DNA from: Geosiphon pyriformis
Taxonomy: Eukaryota > Glomeromycota > Glomeromycetes > Archaeosporales > Geosiphonaceae
Length of the DNA stretch: 64,000 nt
Assembly (NCBI GenBank): GCA_016748015.1
Contig: JAAOMT010000697.1
Coordinates: forward strand, 727,145 to 791,144
Direction of reading: 5' to 3'
The first letter of the stretch is position 1; each line of letters begins with the position of its first letter. The notes beneath the pieces are model-generated. The model was given only the letters and a program-made list of their open reading frames with translations. It was not told the DNA's origin and made no database searches. Made by a program: the position numbers and the translations under genes. This document shows, in pieces, positions 10,181-20,000 of the stretch.

Positions 10181-11034
10181 TGTTATAGGGGATTATTTCT
10201 GCTGTTGAAGTAAATAACAAAACTCATAACTTGGTGCTCAAAAACTACTTCCATTGATGAGATTCTGTGAGCATTGTATCTGAAAGTTTTGATGGAGTCT
10301 TTTGTATAATGGACAGAGATTCAATAATTGTTTTATCCATAGCTTCCCAGACTCGCAAGTCTGTCAATTTTTTTCTCAGCTTGGTGGCCGGCAATTCTCT
10401 GGTAAGTAATCCGTATTTTCTGCACGTGTCCTACTCTTTCGCAGGAGTCTTTTACCAAGCAATCCTTGACGTCAATAATCAGCACTTTTCAATCAATTGG
10501 TTAGTGCACAATAATAAATCAAAATAAAATAAAGAAAAAATAAAAGAAAAATAAAAAAAGAAAAGAAATAAGCCAAGGCAATTTGCAGATTAGTATCTTA
10601 TCAATAGCCATGATCAAGAGCTATTGTTCCAGTGTGGTTAAGTATCACTTATTATCAACATGAAGTGTTGATAGTGAAGAGTGGATTGAGATATAGAATA
10701 ATTATTTATTTGATGATTTTGTTTCTAGACTAAGGATTCTGTGATATCAATTCTGTCTTTTCTGTTTCTAATACTACTGCTATATATACATAATTGGGAT
10801 TTCTCAATTCCTCAATTCTTCATAACAGGAATCCTGGAATTTCTGGAATCCTGCGATTCCTTTGAGAGGAATCTTGGAATTCTGGAATCCTGCAATTCCT
10901 TATCGGGGAATTCTGAAATTCCTGGAATCCTGCAATTCCTGAGAAGAATTCTGGAATTTCACATTTACTATGCTTACTTCTGATTGGCTAATAATTATGC
11001 TAATATATTTCCTATATTTCTATGAATAACAACA
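10181..11034 (-). repeat. 5' LTR of element A
   Basis: Minus-strand LTR bounded by TGTT(G)TTATTCATA at its start (11031-11034) and CTATAACA at its end (10181). The U3 carries an extended array of GGAATTCC/CTGGAATCCTGC-like repeats (about 10795-10965), longer than in the 3' LTR. Then come TATATATA at 10781-10788, stem-loop one at 10652-10674 (arms TTATCAACA and TGTTGATAG, with one mismatched outer pair), and stem-loop two around 10593-10625. Comparison with 873-1635 shows many substitutions, nearly all transitions. Confidence 0.85.
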
Positions 11035-12056
11035 ATGATGAAATTTGGAGAATGGCAATTAGCAAAATAGAAGAAGTGATACCCAAAGAGATTAGAGAAA
11101 TCAAAAACAACCCACCAGAACCCATTGAGCTTAACTGAGATGCAGAGCCAGTCATAAATTTTCTGAAACCAGAAGAGTTTCATGAACACTACCAGAACTT
11201 GGCACTTACTAGAGAAGAGCAAGAACAACGGCTAGCACAATTGAATACAAGACTGTGTCGCCATTGTTTAATTCTCAGTGACTTTGAATATTGTAACAAT
11301 TGTGACCTTATTTACAATCCACCACCACACATGATCTACACAATCCCCAAAGAGAAAGAACCAATCAGTAGCTGCACATCGGAGTTGGAATTGCTGCTCA
11401 ATCCCAATTCAAACCCTAACAATGATAACAACAAGAATAATGGTTCCAGTTCTATTCAAAATAGCAATAACAATAACAACAATATCAACTCAGATTCAAA
11501 CTTTGACTCAAACTATGAACAATATATCGCACTTCCTGATCTTACCAAAGAACAAGAACTGAAATGGTTCAGTAATAATAATAAAGATATTATGCCAGAA
11601 CGTGCGCACGATACTGATGCAGAATTTGATCTGAGATATCTGGGAACAGAAGCCATTAAATTGGAACCACATATGCACACTTGCATTGATTTGAAAATAG
11701 TACTGGAAATTCTAGCAACAACAATGGTTCAATTAGCATTTAGGAGTAGTTTAACAAAAAGAGAGATTAATATAAGAGGAGAAATAATTGATGTAGAATA
11801 TGTGAGAAATATCATCGCTATGCTACAAAATGACTCAAACAAGGCCTATATAATAGAACTGAACAAAAAAATAGCACAGGCAATATTCTTACCTTTGGTT
11901 AAAATAGCTCAGTTAGTACCAGTGAGAAACAGGGAAGAGTTAGGAATAACAGCAAGAGGGATACAGGGATTTGGGTCAACAGGTAGAATAGATGTACCAG
12001 TTAATATAGCAGAGAAAAAAATTGTTGGCCAAGAAGAAATTATCTCAACCGGTTAA
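11035..12056 (+). pseudogene. Element B dUTPase with Cys-pair N-terminal region
   Basis: The N-terminal part reads DEIWRMAISKIEE, one stop at a Trp position (LN-stop-DAEP), then LCRHCLILSDFEYCNNCDLIY (two CxxC pairs) and an Asn/Ser-rich spacer. The dUTPase is open from 11199 to 12056: motif 1 DTDAEFDLRYLG, motif 2 FRSSLTKR, motif 3 EIIDVEYVRNI (Asp and Tyr kept), motif 4 KIAQAIFLPL, motif 5 TARGIQGFGSTGRID. The key residues look complete except that the usual Gly before FDL in motif 1 is Glu and the usual Gly after Tyr in motif 3 is Arg. It ends with a TAA at a Gln position and is followed in frame by the RT linker. Confidence 0.85.
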
Positions 12057-13730
12057 GCTATTTCCATTTTACCATATAGCCAGTACATGCTAGCAATAGA
12101 AAAGAAGGAAAAAGAGCAAGAACAGATTTTTGAAGCTGAAACAAGCCTTTGTGAATCAGAAGAGATTGGACTAATCAATCTCCACATACCAGCCAAAAGC
12201 TATAGCCACATAAAAATTCCCATTTACAACAACACTGGCAATATCATCAACATATTAGAAGAAACCACCATCAGATATTTAACCACAAAAATAGAAAACC
12301 AACCACCAAACCCTATTCCAGACTTTTCACAACTTTGTGAATATGTCGACATCATATCACAAACAATCTATGGATGAGACAAATGTTATTTATTCCAACC
12401 AGAACAATTGGAACAAATGAACATGGAAAACTTAGATCCACTTTAATGTATGCAGCTTAAGATGTTGCTCAACAATTTCAAAGATATTTTTGCCAGTGAA
12501 AACGAGTTTGGCTGAACTGACATCATCCAGCATCAGATCAAGACTGAAAATACAATGCCAATCAAATAAAGAGCATACAGAGTGCTGCCAGCCAGCCACG
12601 AGATTATTTGTCAAGAGATAAACTGAATGCTTGACAATGGGCTAATTCAACCATCAATGAGCCCATGGTCGTCACCAGTAGTACTTGTTCATAAAAAGAA
12701 TAGGAAAATCCGATTTTGTGTGGACTATAGAAAACTCAACAGTGTAACTCATAGAGACAGCTATCCAATTCCATGAATACAAAAATTATTTGACACTTTT
12801 GGTGGGAACAAATGGTTCTCAACATTAGACTTAGACAGTGGTTATTGGCAAATAACCATGAATTCAGCTAACAAAGAGAAGACAGCATTCACCACTAGAG
12901 AAGAGAATTTTGAATTTGAAGTGATGTCATTTGGCTTAACCAATGCCCCAGTCACTTTCCAACAGCTAATGAAAATTGTTTATACTGGCTTATTGTGGAA
13001 ATCAGTAGTTGTATACTTGGATGACACCAATGTATTCTCAAAAACATTTAATGATCACCTTCATCATCTTTAATAAGTGTTCGAAAGATTAAAAAGAGCA
13101 GAACTAAAGTTAAATGCAACAAAGTGCTTCTTTGGCAAAACAGAACTAAAATTCTTAGGACACATAGTCAGTAAAGACGGCATCAAGATGGATCCAGAGA
13201 AAATAGAGATAGTAAAAAACTTTCCAGTACCAACCAATGTGACTGAATTGAAATCATTCTTGGAATTTGTGAGCTATTATTAATGCTTTATAAAGAACTT
13301 TTCAAAGATAGCTCAACCACTCAATAATCTGCAAACCAAGAATACCAAATATAAATAGACAGAAAGTCAACAAGAAGCTTTTGATATTCTGAAAAGAAAG
13401 CTCATTCAAGCTCCAGTACTGATCTACTCAGATTACAACAAACCATTCATCATTACTACTGATGCATCAGGCCAAGCATTGGAAGCAGTACTATCTCAAA
13501 AGGGACCAGACGGCAGAGAATATCCAGTAGCATATGCCAGCCGAGGTCTAACACCAGCCAAAAAGAACTATGGAACACCAAAACTAGAATATTTAGCAAT
13601 CTATTGGGCAGTCATGAAGTGGAACAAATACTTGAGCCAAAAGTTTGATATATACACGGATCATAAAGGGTTAACATCACTTCAAAAGCAAGAATTTAAT
13701 AACGGCCGTCAATCCAGATAGAAAATGACA
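12057..13730 (+). pseudogene. Element B reverse transcriptase and RNase H, broken by stops
   Basis: One frame throughout, with stops mostly at Gln, Arg or Trp positions. Blocks visible: FEAETSLCESEEIGLINLHI (linker), PMSPW region, FCVDYRKLNSVT, TLDLDSGYWQITM, FGLTNAPVTFQQLMK, and VVYLDDTNVFSKTF with the catalytic Asp pair intact. Next is TELKFLGHIVSKDGIK. RNase H reads FIITTDASGQALEAVLSQ, AYASRGLTPAKKNYGTP and YTDHKGLTSLQKQ. Two adjacent TAA codons (13072-13077) replace a Gln-Gln pair seen in the relatives. Confidence 0.87.
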
Positions 13731-13929
13731 CTATCATGATATACTTATACTATACACTATAAGAAAAGAAAAAACAATGGAAATGCTAACAGTTTGTTGT
13801 GAATAAGACAAATCTAAGAACATTTCAACCCAAAAATATAACAAAACCAGAACAATACCAACAAAAAATAACAAAAAATAAACATACAAAAATATTAACA
13901 ACTCCAACATTATATAAACACTCAACAGT

Positions 13930-15260
13930 TTAAGGAGAATTTATCTTAAATGGAATGAAAGAGTATCAAACAACAATCAAAATATTTTATCATTCACCAA
14001 AATATACTTTATCAGAAAAATAGGAGGAATCCAGATCAGCCAACCAGAGTAATTACAGAGCCAGAAAAAGAGACAATATTATTCAACATGCACTCAAATC
14101 CAACAGCTGGACATTTTCACAAAAAAGCAACCATGGAAAGAACCAGAAAAAGATACTATTGGCCATTAATATATCCAGATATCATCCAGTATGTTCAAAA
14201 TTGTGACGCTTGTCAGCAAAGAGGAGGAACAAAACCCAGTGAACCGTTAAGACTAATCAAAGTGGGACAATTATTCGACCAGATTGGAATTGATTTAGTC
14301 AGACCATTAACAATCTCCAGCAGAGGAAACAGATATATAGCAGTAGCCATGAACTATCTCACTAAATGGCCAGAGGTGAAAGCAATTCAAAGAACAGATG
14401 CAAAATCCATTGCCGAATTCATTCATCAAGATTTAATTTGTAGACACAGATGTCCAAAAGAATTATTATCAGACCAAGAAACTCATTTTGTGAACAAAAC
14501 ATTAACAGAATTGAGCCAAAGATTCAGAATTAAGAGACCATTATCATCACTATATCATCCACAAACCAATGGATTAGTTGAAAGATTCAACAGAACATTG
14601 TGTGAAGCAATTGCCAAACTCAGCCAAGAAAACCAGGACAAATGGGATTTGTTCATACCATCAGTATTATTTGCTTATTGGACAATAAAGCAAGATACTA
14701 TACAAGCAACACCATTTAAATTAGTATATGGTAAAACAGCAACATTACCAGTAGAGAGAGAAATTAATACATATCTAGCTGAACCAATAACAGAAGAAAA
14801 TTTTCAAGAAACATTGCTGAGAAGAACATATGACTTAATAGAAACATTGGAAAACAAACAAAGAAGAGCAGCTGATAATATTCAAAAGTCACAAGAGAAA
14901 CAGAAAGAAAGACATGATAGTCAACTATTAGATAAACCAGTTGAATTCAAGATTGGAAGCAAAGTACTCTTATATTATACCAAAGCGGAAAAACAATGGA
15001 GTAGAAAATTCGACCCCAAATGGAATGGACTATTTCACATAGAAAAGATTCTAGGAAATGGAGCTTACAAATTAAAACTGGATAACAAAATTTTAACCAA
15101 AGCAGCACATGGAGATTGACTGAAGTTATATTGCAACATCACACTACCATCTACCAGTAATATTCCACAATTAGGAGTACAAAGAATACTAGTCCAACCA
15201 GATGAGATTTCACAAGATCTGGAACCAATTGTTATTATTGACAACAACACGTTAAATTGA
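13930..15260 (+). pseudogene. Element B integrase, core open
   Basis: This is the best-preserved integrase here, with 343 codons open at 14088-15119. The zinc domain shows H-SNPTAGHFH and CDACQQRGG. The DDE core shows GIDLVRPLTI, LLSDQETHFVNKT and LVERFNRTLCEA. C-terminal blocks are VLFAYWTIKQDT, FKIGSKVLLYYTKAEKQW and a GPY/F-type KWNGLFHIEKILGNGAYKL; no chromodomain follows. A TGA at 15118 interrupts HGD-stop-LKLY, and the tail continues to about 15260. Upstream (13930-14087) the frame has stops in the linker after RNase H. Confidence 0.88.
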
Positions 15261-15313
15261 TTCAGCAAAAGAATATATAAAAACATGGTAGACGTGACAG
15301 GAAATATCAGAAA

Positions 15314-15943
15314 ATGGAAATTATGGACAACATTCACTCACTAGCATAACAACTCTTTCAATTGATCCAACACTAGGAAATGGAGATTACAATCAATCAA
15401 CAAACCATTCAATATCAAGATATTAGAAAGACATTGCAACCCAGAACACAGAAGAAAACTGAAAATATAGTGGACAAAATCATTGTGAAAGTAAAATTAG
15501 CAATAAGAGAGTTGACAAAAGAGGCACTATATCAAGAGTTGACTAAAGAAACTTGGAATTGGTGAATACAAAAATTTTCAAGAAACTATTGTTATTTTTA
15601 CTTGGGACAACACATAAATATTCAGAATCTATATATGGATAAAACAAAGCAATTATTTGACAAAAGAATACTACAACAATTAGAACATTTTGTGGAAAAG
15701 AACAACTTATTCACATAAGTCTGAGCCATATACTGAATACACACAGTATTTCAGGATAGACCAGAAATATTACTCAACAAAGCAATGGATATGGTTACCA
15801 GTAATCAATTGGGAAAGATCACCAATGCTCAATTTGAAGAATTACAGACCCAAATAACACAAGTAATTCTCGAAAACAAAATTCAGGAAATACTTCAAGA
15901 GAGAAAATTAAACGAGTTAGATTTTGATGGAGCTCAATATTAA
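15314..15943 (+). pseudogene. Element B ORF3 (after integrase), broken
   Basis: A 209-codon unidentified ORF with about six in-frame stops, all explainable as Gln or Trp codons. It starts MEIMDNIHSLA. The middle part MEITINQQTIQYQDIRKTLQ (from 15380) is open to 15565. Then come NYCYFYLGQHINIQNLYMDK, ILQQLEHFVEKNN, RPEILLNKAMDMVT and finally LNELDFDGAQY. The stop codon is the first part of the polypurine tract. Its length and position match D 28674-29309, so this is a regular component of family 1. Confidence 0.65.
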
Positions 15944-15956
15944 AAGGAGGAAATAA

Positions 15957-16711
15957 TGTTACTCATAGAAATATAGGAAATATATTAGCATGATTAGTAT
16001 CCAATCAAAAGTAGGTGTAGTAAATGTAGAATTCCAGGATTCCTATTTCCCGATGAGGAATTGCAAGATTCCAGAATTCCAGGATTTCTCTCAAAGGAAT
16101 TGCAGGATTTCAGGAATTTCAGGATTTCTGTTGTGAAGAATCGAGGAATTGAGAAATCTTAATTATGTATATATAGCAGCAGGATTAGAAGCTGAAAGGA
16201 GGGACCTCTCAGTTTAGATTTAATCTAAGCAACCTGATACTTAACCACGTTGGAACAATAGCTTTTGATCATGACTATTAACAAGATACTAACTTACCAA
16301 ATTGCCTTGGCTTATTTTTATCATCATTATTTTTTTTATTTTATTTCTTTCTTTCTTTGATTCTGTTGTGCTTACTAATTGATTGAGGATTAAAAGTGCT
16401 GAGTTATTGACATCATGGATAGCCTGGTAAAAGACCCAGAAATAAGGGTAGATTTATATATATTATTAATTAGCTTACCAGAAGGGCATAACTGCCAGAA
16501 TAAATCTGACCACCAAGCTGAGAAAAAAATTGGGAAACAACTGACAACAAATGACGAATTGCCACACTATCAAATCTCTGTCCATTATACAAAAAACTCT
16601 ATCAAAACCTTTAGATACAACACTTTCAGAATATTATTGACGGAAATAACTTTTGAGCACCAAGTTATGGGTATTATTTAATTCAAGACTCCAAATAATT
16701 CAACTATAACA
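15957..16711 (+). repeat. 3' LTR of element B
   Basis: Begins TGTTACTCATAG straight after AAAAGGAGGAAATAA and ends CTATAACA; 755 bp. The U3 holds GAATTCCAGGATTCC-like repeats (about 16027-16145). TATATATA is at 16168-16175. The first leader stem-loop of the other copies is missing, with an unrelated short inverted repeat (TTAGAT/ATCTAA) in its place. The second (arms CAATAGC and CTATTA, near 16257-16281) is weakened. B and A share the U3 repeat type, unlike D and G. Confidence 0.85.
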
Positions 16712-16759
16712 CCGTTTCTCCAAATAAAAAGATTTTCAGTCACCTAGAAATCCTATTCA

Positions 16760-18002
16760 ACAGCAAGAACCAATATTAACCAGCACCAATATCATTGAGT
16801 ACTTACAGGAAAATGAAAGTAATCATTCAAAGAACTTAGAAAGTGAAGAAACTGAATCAGAACCAGAAGAAATTACAGAGAATGAAGAAGAAATGACAAC
16901 TGTTTATATTGCAAAAATTCCAGAATTTATTGGTGAAGATAATAATACTAGTCCTCAAAAATGGCTTGACAAAGTTTAGAAAACAGGAGACACAAATGAT
17001 TGGAATGCAGCAAAAATGCTCAAAACAATCTCATACTTTCTTCAAAAAACTGCAGAAGAATAGTTTGAAAACTTGGAAGATTTTTTTAAAAACTGGCAAG
17101 CATTCAAAGATGCTTTTTTACAACAATTCACTGACAACAACACCTCTATTACTCTCTGCAATTGCTTTCACAATATTAAACAAGAAACATCTGAGACTGT
17201 TATGACTTATCTTGAAAGATTCAACAAACTCCTTTGACGAATTCAACAATTGGAAACCAATGATTACTATTCTGATGCCCAGATTCTGGATCAATTTATA
17301 GCTAGATTAAAAGACAAACTCATTAAGAAAGTTTGCCCACATGTACCAGCAGACTTAGCAATTGCTATTAGATATGCAAAGAACTATGAAATGGCAATGG
17401 AAGAAGCAAACCACACTAAACTCGTCAACCTAGCTATTGGAGAAACCAGTTCAGCAGTTGAAGAGAAGATAGACCAACTCACAAAGAAAGTTGAAAGCTA
17501 CTTCACAAACTAACAACAACAACAACAACAACCACAAAGATATCAACCTCCACAACGATGTAACCAAAACAATTTTGAATCACTCTTCAACAACCAACCT
17601 CAAAATTGTCATTATTGTGGAATTTCAGGACACTGGAAACAAAATTGTAGAAAATTACAAAGAGACCAACAAAATAGAAGTAATCAACATTATTCTTCAC
17701 CACAACAATCTTATTACCAATCTCCACCACCAACTTATTATTCATCAAGACCACAAAATCAAAACAGTTACTATCAACCAGTTCCACAACCAATGCAGCA
17801 ACAATATTAGCAACCTTTACTAATTCAGCAATATCAGACACCATCCACTTAACAATATCAAGTACCAGTCAGAAGATTGGTTCAACATAACCAATTCACA
17901 CCCCAAAGTCAATTTCAGAATAACAACAACAGAATCAACTCAAATAACCAGTTGGTTCTCCGAAATTCTGGTCAACAAAGACCTAATTACTATCACACTT
18001 AA
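16760..18002 (+). pseudogene. Element C gag (capsid, CCHC knuckle)
   Basis: Acidic N-terminal part (YLQENESNHSKNLESEETES), then a capsid-like block: YIAKIPEFIGEDNN, AFKDAFLQQFTDNNTSI, ETVMTYLERFNKLL, and LDQFIARLKDKLIKKVCPHV (open 17250-17513). The nucleocapsid knuckle at 17607-17648 is an intact CHYCGISGHWKQNC (CCHC). A long Gln/Tyr/Pro-rich tail follows. Stops occur at Trp, Gln and Arg positions. One such stop at 17511-17513 is followed by a run of CAA codons. The same frame continues into protease without a shift. Confidence 0.82.
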
Positions 18003-18608
18003 CTCAGTTATCTTACAATTCCTGAAGAATCGGATTTTCAACAATCTGCACTTTCTGAAGGTGAAGTTGCAGCACTAAGATCAAATCCTTCCAACAACAT
18101 CATTCCACCAGCCCAAATTGTCCAAAATGCCAACCTTTCAGATATTTTTTCATTCAAATTTGAAGCCAATAAATTACCATTCTTGTTTAATAATGCAGCA
18201 GCTAATAAACAAAAAGCTATCACTGCCATGTACACTGAAGCTATAGTAGAAGGCAAACCCATTCGACTAATTCTAGATAGTGGATTAGCTGGAAGTATTA
18301 TTACTTACCAGTTAATGCAACAACTTCAAAGAACTGTTAACAGACCAGTCCAAACTGTAATTGTTACAGCAGATGGTATAAAAAAGACACCAGTAGGAGA
18401 AATTGACAATTTTCCATTTACCATTGATGGAATTATCATTCCAGTCAAAGTTCTTGTCATAAATGCACCTCAATACCAAGCTTTGGTTGGAAATGATTGG
18501 CTTTTTAAAGCTTATGCAAACTTGGACTGGAAAACTCAGGAATTAAAAATCTTATACCAAGGACAATACACCATAGTACCTGCTACTTGTGATACTTTTA
18601 ACAAATAA
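18003..18608 (+). CDS. Element C aspartic protease
   Basis: The best-preserved protease of the window. From 18003 the frame gives LSYLTIPEESDFQ and PFLFNNAAANKQKAITAMYTE. The core is RLILDSGLAGSIITYQLMQQ with a canonical D-S-G, then TVIVTADGIKKTPVGEIDNF and APQYQALVGNDWLF. It is part of a gag-pol polyprotein rather than a free gene; 18003 is simply the first codon after a stop at a Gln position. It ends at a TAA at 18606. Relatives: A 7291, F 45088, G 42527. Confidence 0.82.
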   Translation, partial: LSYLTIPEESDFQQSALSEGEVAALRSNPSNNIIPPAQIVQNANLSDIFSFKFEANKLPFLFNNAAANKQKAITAMYTEAIVEGKPIRLILDSGLAGSIITYQLMQQLQRTVNRPVQTVIVTADGIKKTPVGEIDNFPFTIDGIIIPVKVLVINAPQYQALVGNDWLFKAYANLDWKTQELKILYQGQYTIVPATCDTFNK

Positions 18609-18740
18609 TCAGAAAAAGCCCCAGTATTTGAATTTGAAGAGAAGAAAGAAATGCCACTTACTGAAACCTACATGGCTCTTGAATCAACATTCAATTGGGC
18701 TAAAGAAACAGAACAGAAGATTTTTAAAGAATCAAGAGGA

Positions 18741-19328
18741 TAAAAAAAAGTTAGATATTTTACACCAGAATTATGGAAACCACCACCCTATATTCCACTC
18801 AAATGCAAAAATTGCAACAAAAAACTTTCATCAATGGGAGCATGTATTTCTCCAGAAGAGGAATATGAAACTCGTACCTGCTACTTTTGTAAAGCATGCC
18901 ATAAAAAACGATTTGGATATCCCAAAAAGAGTGGAAAATGAGACAAAACACCTTGTCTTACATGTGGAGATATGTTACCAGAAGAATACAACTGGATTGA
19001 TGTTGCAATGAGAGGAGGAGTATGTAATCAAATCTGTCAATATGCTCTATCAATTTCGAAAAAAGTCAGAAGAGGAACACCATTTGATGCAGCATACAAC
19101 AATGTTTTCAATAAACTTTACCACTACTCTCATGATGCTGAAATGATTTTTGACCTAGCAATGGCATTAATCAATGGAGCCACCCAAGAAGATGTCCACC
19201 AAATGAAAGAAGCTGAATACATTGAGTATATTATGGAATTAGCTGGATTTGATTATGAAGATAAAGTAAAAACCTACCACCAAATTGCAAGCCACATATA
19301 CCCGACCCAAGAAGCTCAAATTCAATGA
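18741..19328 (+). pseudogene. Element C Cys-rich module with helical tail
   Basis: Family-2 version of the module between protease and dUTPase: LKCKNCNKKLSSMGACISPE, CYFCKACHKKRFGYPKKSG, a stop at a Trp position, CLTCGDMLPEEYNWIDVA, and GGVCNQICQYALSI. It is longer than in family 1, with an extra mainly helical-looking segment NKLYHYSHDAEMIFDLAMAL ... EDVHQMKEAEYIEYIMELAG (19090-19328). The KLSSMGAC core and the RRGTPFDAAYNN motif match family 1 (KKGTPIEAVWRR), so the two are homologous. No known domain recognised. Confidence 0.68.
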
Positions 19329-19337
19329 TTAGAGCAA

Positions 19338-19990
19338 ATGAACATTCAATTGTGTGAAAAATGCATCATGCCTTGTGATGACAAATGGTGTCCAGAATGC
19401 TATGCTTTTAGCATTCCCCTGCCAGAAGAAAATAATGAAAAGGAAATCGAATTTGGAGTATCTAAACTGGTAAAAGAACTACCAACCACCTCTATCTATC
19501 TTTTTGAAAAGCAACCACCTCTACAACTTAAATATTTTGACAACCATGGCCAAGAAATCAGACCAGAAAAAGCACATGAAATTGATGCTGAATATGATCT
19601 AAGATACCCAGGAAAAGATACTTTGGTTCTCCAACCAAAGTTATTAACAAAAATCAATCTCAAAATTGCTCTTAAAATTCTACCAGGAGCAATGGTTCAA
19701 ATTGCATCCAGATCATTATTGGCAAGCAAAGGAATCAATATTAGAGGAGGAGTTATAGATGCAGGATATACTGGAGACATTACTATCATGTTACAAAATG
19801 AAACAGACAAACCATTTAGGATTGAACATGCTGAGAAAATTACCCAAGCAATTTACCTACCCTTAATCAACATTTTGGGTTTACAATCAATGAAGAACAG
19901 AGAACAATTGGGAAAAAGTGAAAGAGAAACTCAAGGTTTTGGTTCAACTGAATGATTTACAGTGCCAGTAAACATAGCTCTCAATACACA
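19338..19990 (+). pseudogene. Element C dUTPase with Cys-pair N-terminal region
   Basis: Starts MNIQLCEKCIMPCDDKWCPEC (two CxxC pairs, as in family 1), then an acidic linker. The dUTPase motifs are: motif 1 EIDAEYDLRYPGKD, motif 2 SRSLLASKG, motif 3 GGVIDAGYTGDI (a near-textbook GVIDxGYxG), motif 4 KITQAIYLPL, motif 5 RETQGFGSTE. It is open from 19338 to 19955. A TGA then replaces the usual Gly/Arg, and the frame goes on with FTVPVNIA. Except for the stop near its end, it retains the residues expected of a working trimeric dUTPase. Confidence 0.87.
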
Positions 19991-20000
19991 AAATGAATCT

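Larger units (their letters stand above)
873..11034 (-). mobile_element. Element A: complete-length Ty3/gypsy family-1 LTR retrotransposon with dUTPase
   Basis: This is the only element here with both LTRs (10181-11034 as 5' LTR, 873-1635 as 3' LTR) inside the window. Reading on the minus strand: LTR, primer-binding-site candidate, gag, protease, Cys-rich module, dUTPase, reverse transcriptase, RNase H, integrase, ORF3, polypurine tract, LTR. From the second half of gag (8946) to RNase H (about 3973) everything lies in one frame, so gag and pol were probably one polyprotein. It is inactive: it has many in-frame stops, a frame change before integrase and a damaged RT active site. It is inserted into element B of the same family, so A is the younger of the two. 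Confidence 0.9.
11035..16711 (+). mobile_element. Element B, right part (Ty3/gypsy family 1)
   Basis: Continuation of the element begun at 1-872. The pol frame runs from 11035 to 15119 with in-frame stops but no frameshift: dUTPase, RT, RNase H, integrase. ORF3 follows in another frame, then the polypurine tract and the 3' LTR 15957-16711. The LTR ends against the gag start of element C, so B is inserted in C. It has the same U3 repeat type as A and E. Confidence 0.88.

Noticed and set aside
16027-16145. TTCCAGAATTCC-type motifs in the LTR, resembling heat-shock elements
   Set aside because: TTCnnGAA pairs occur, but I could not find three alternating units with regular spacing, so a heat-shock site is not supported.
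19338-19990. dUTPase as a host housekeeping gene captured between transposons
   Set aside because: It is in frame with protease and the RT linker and recurs at the same place in every element, so it is part of pol.
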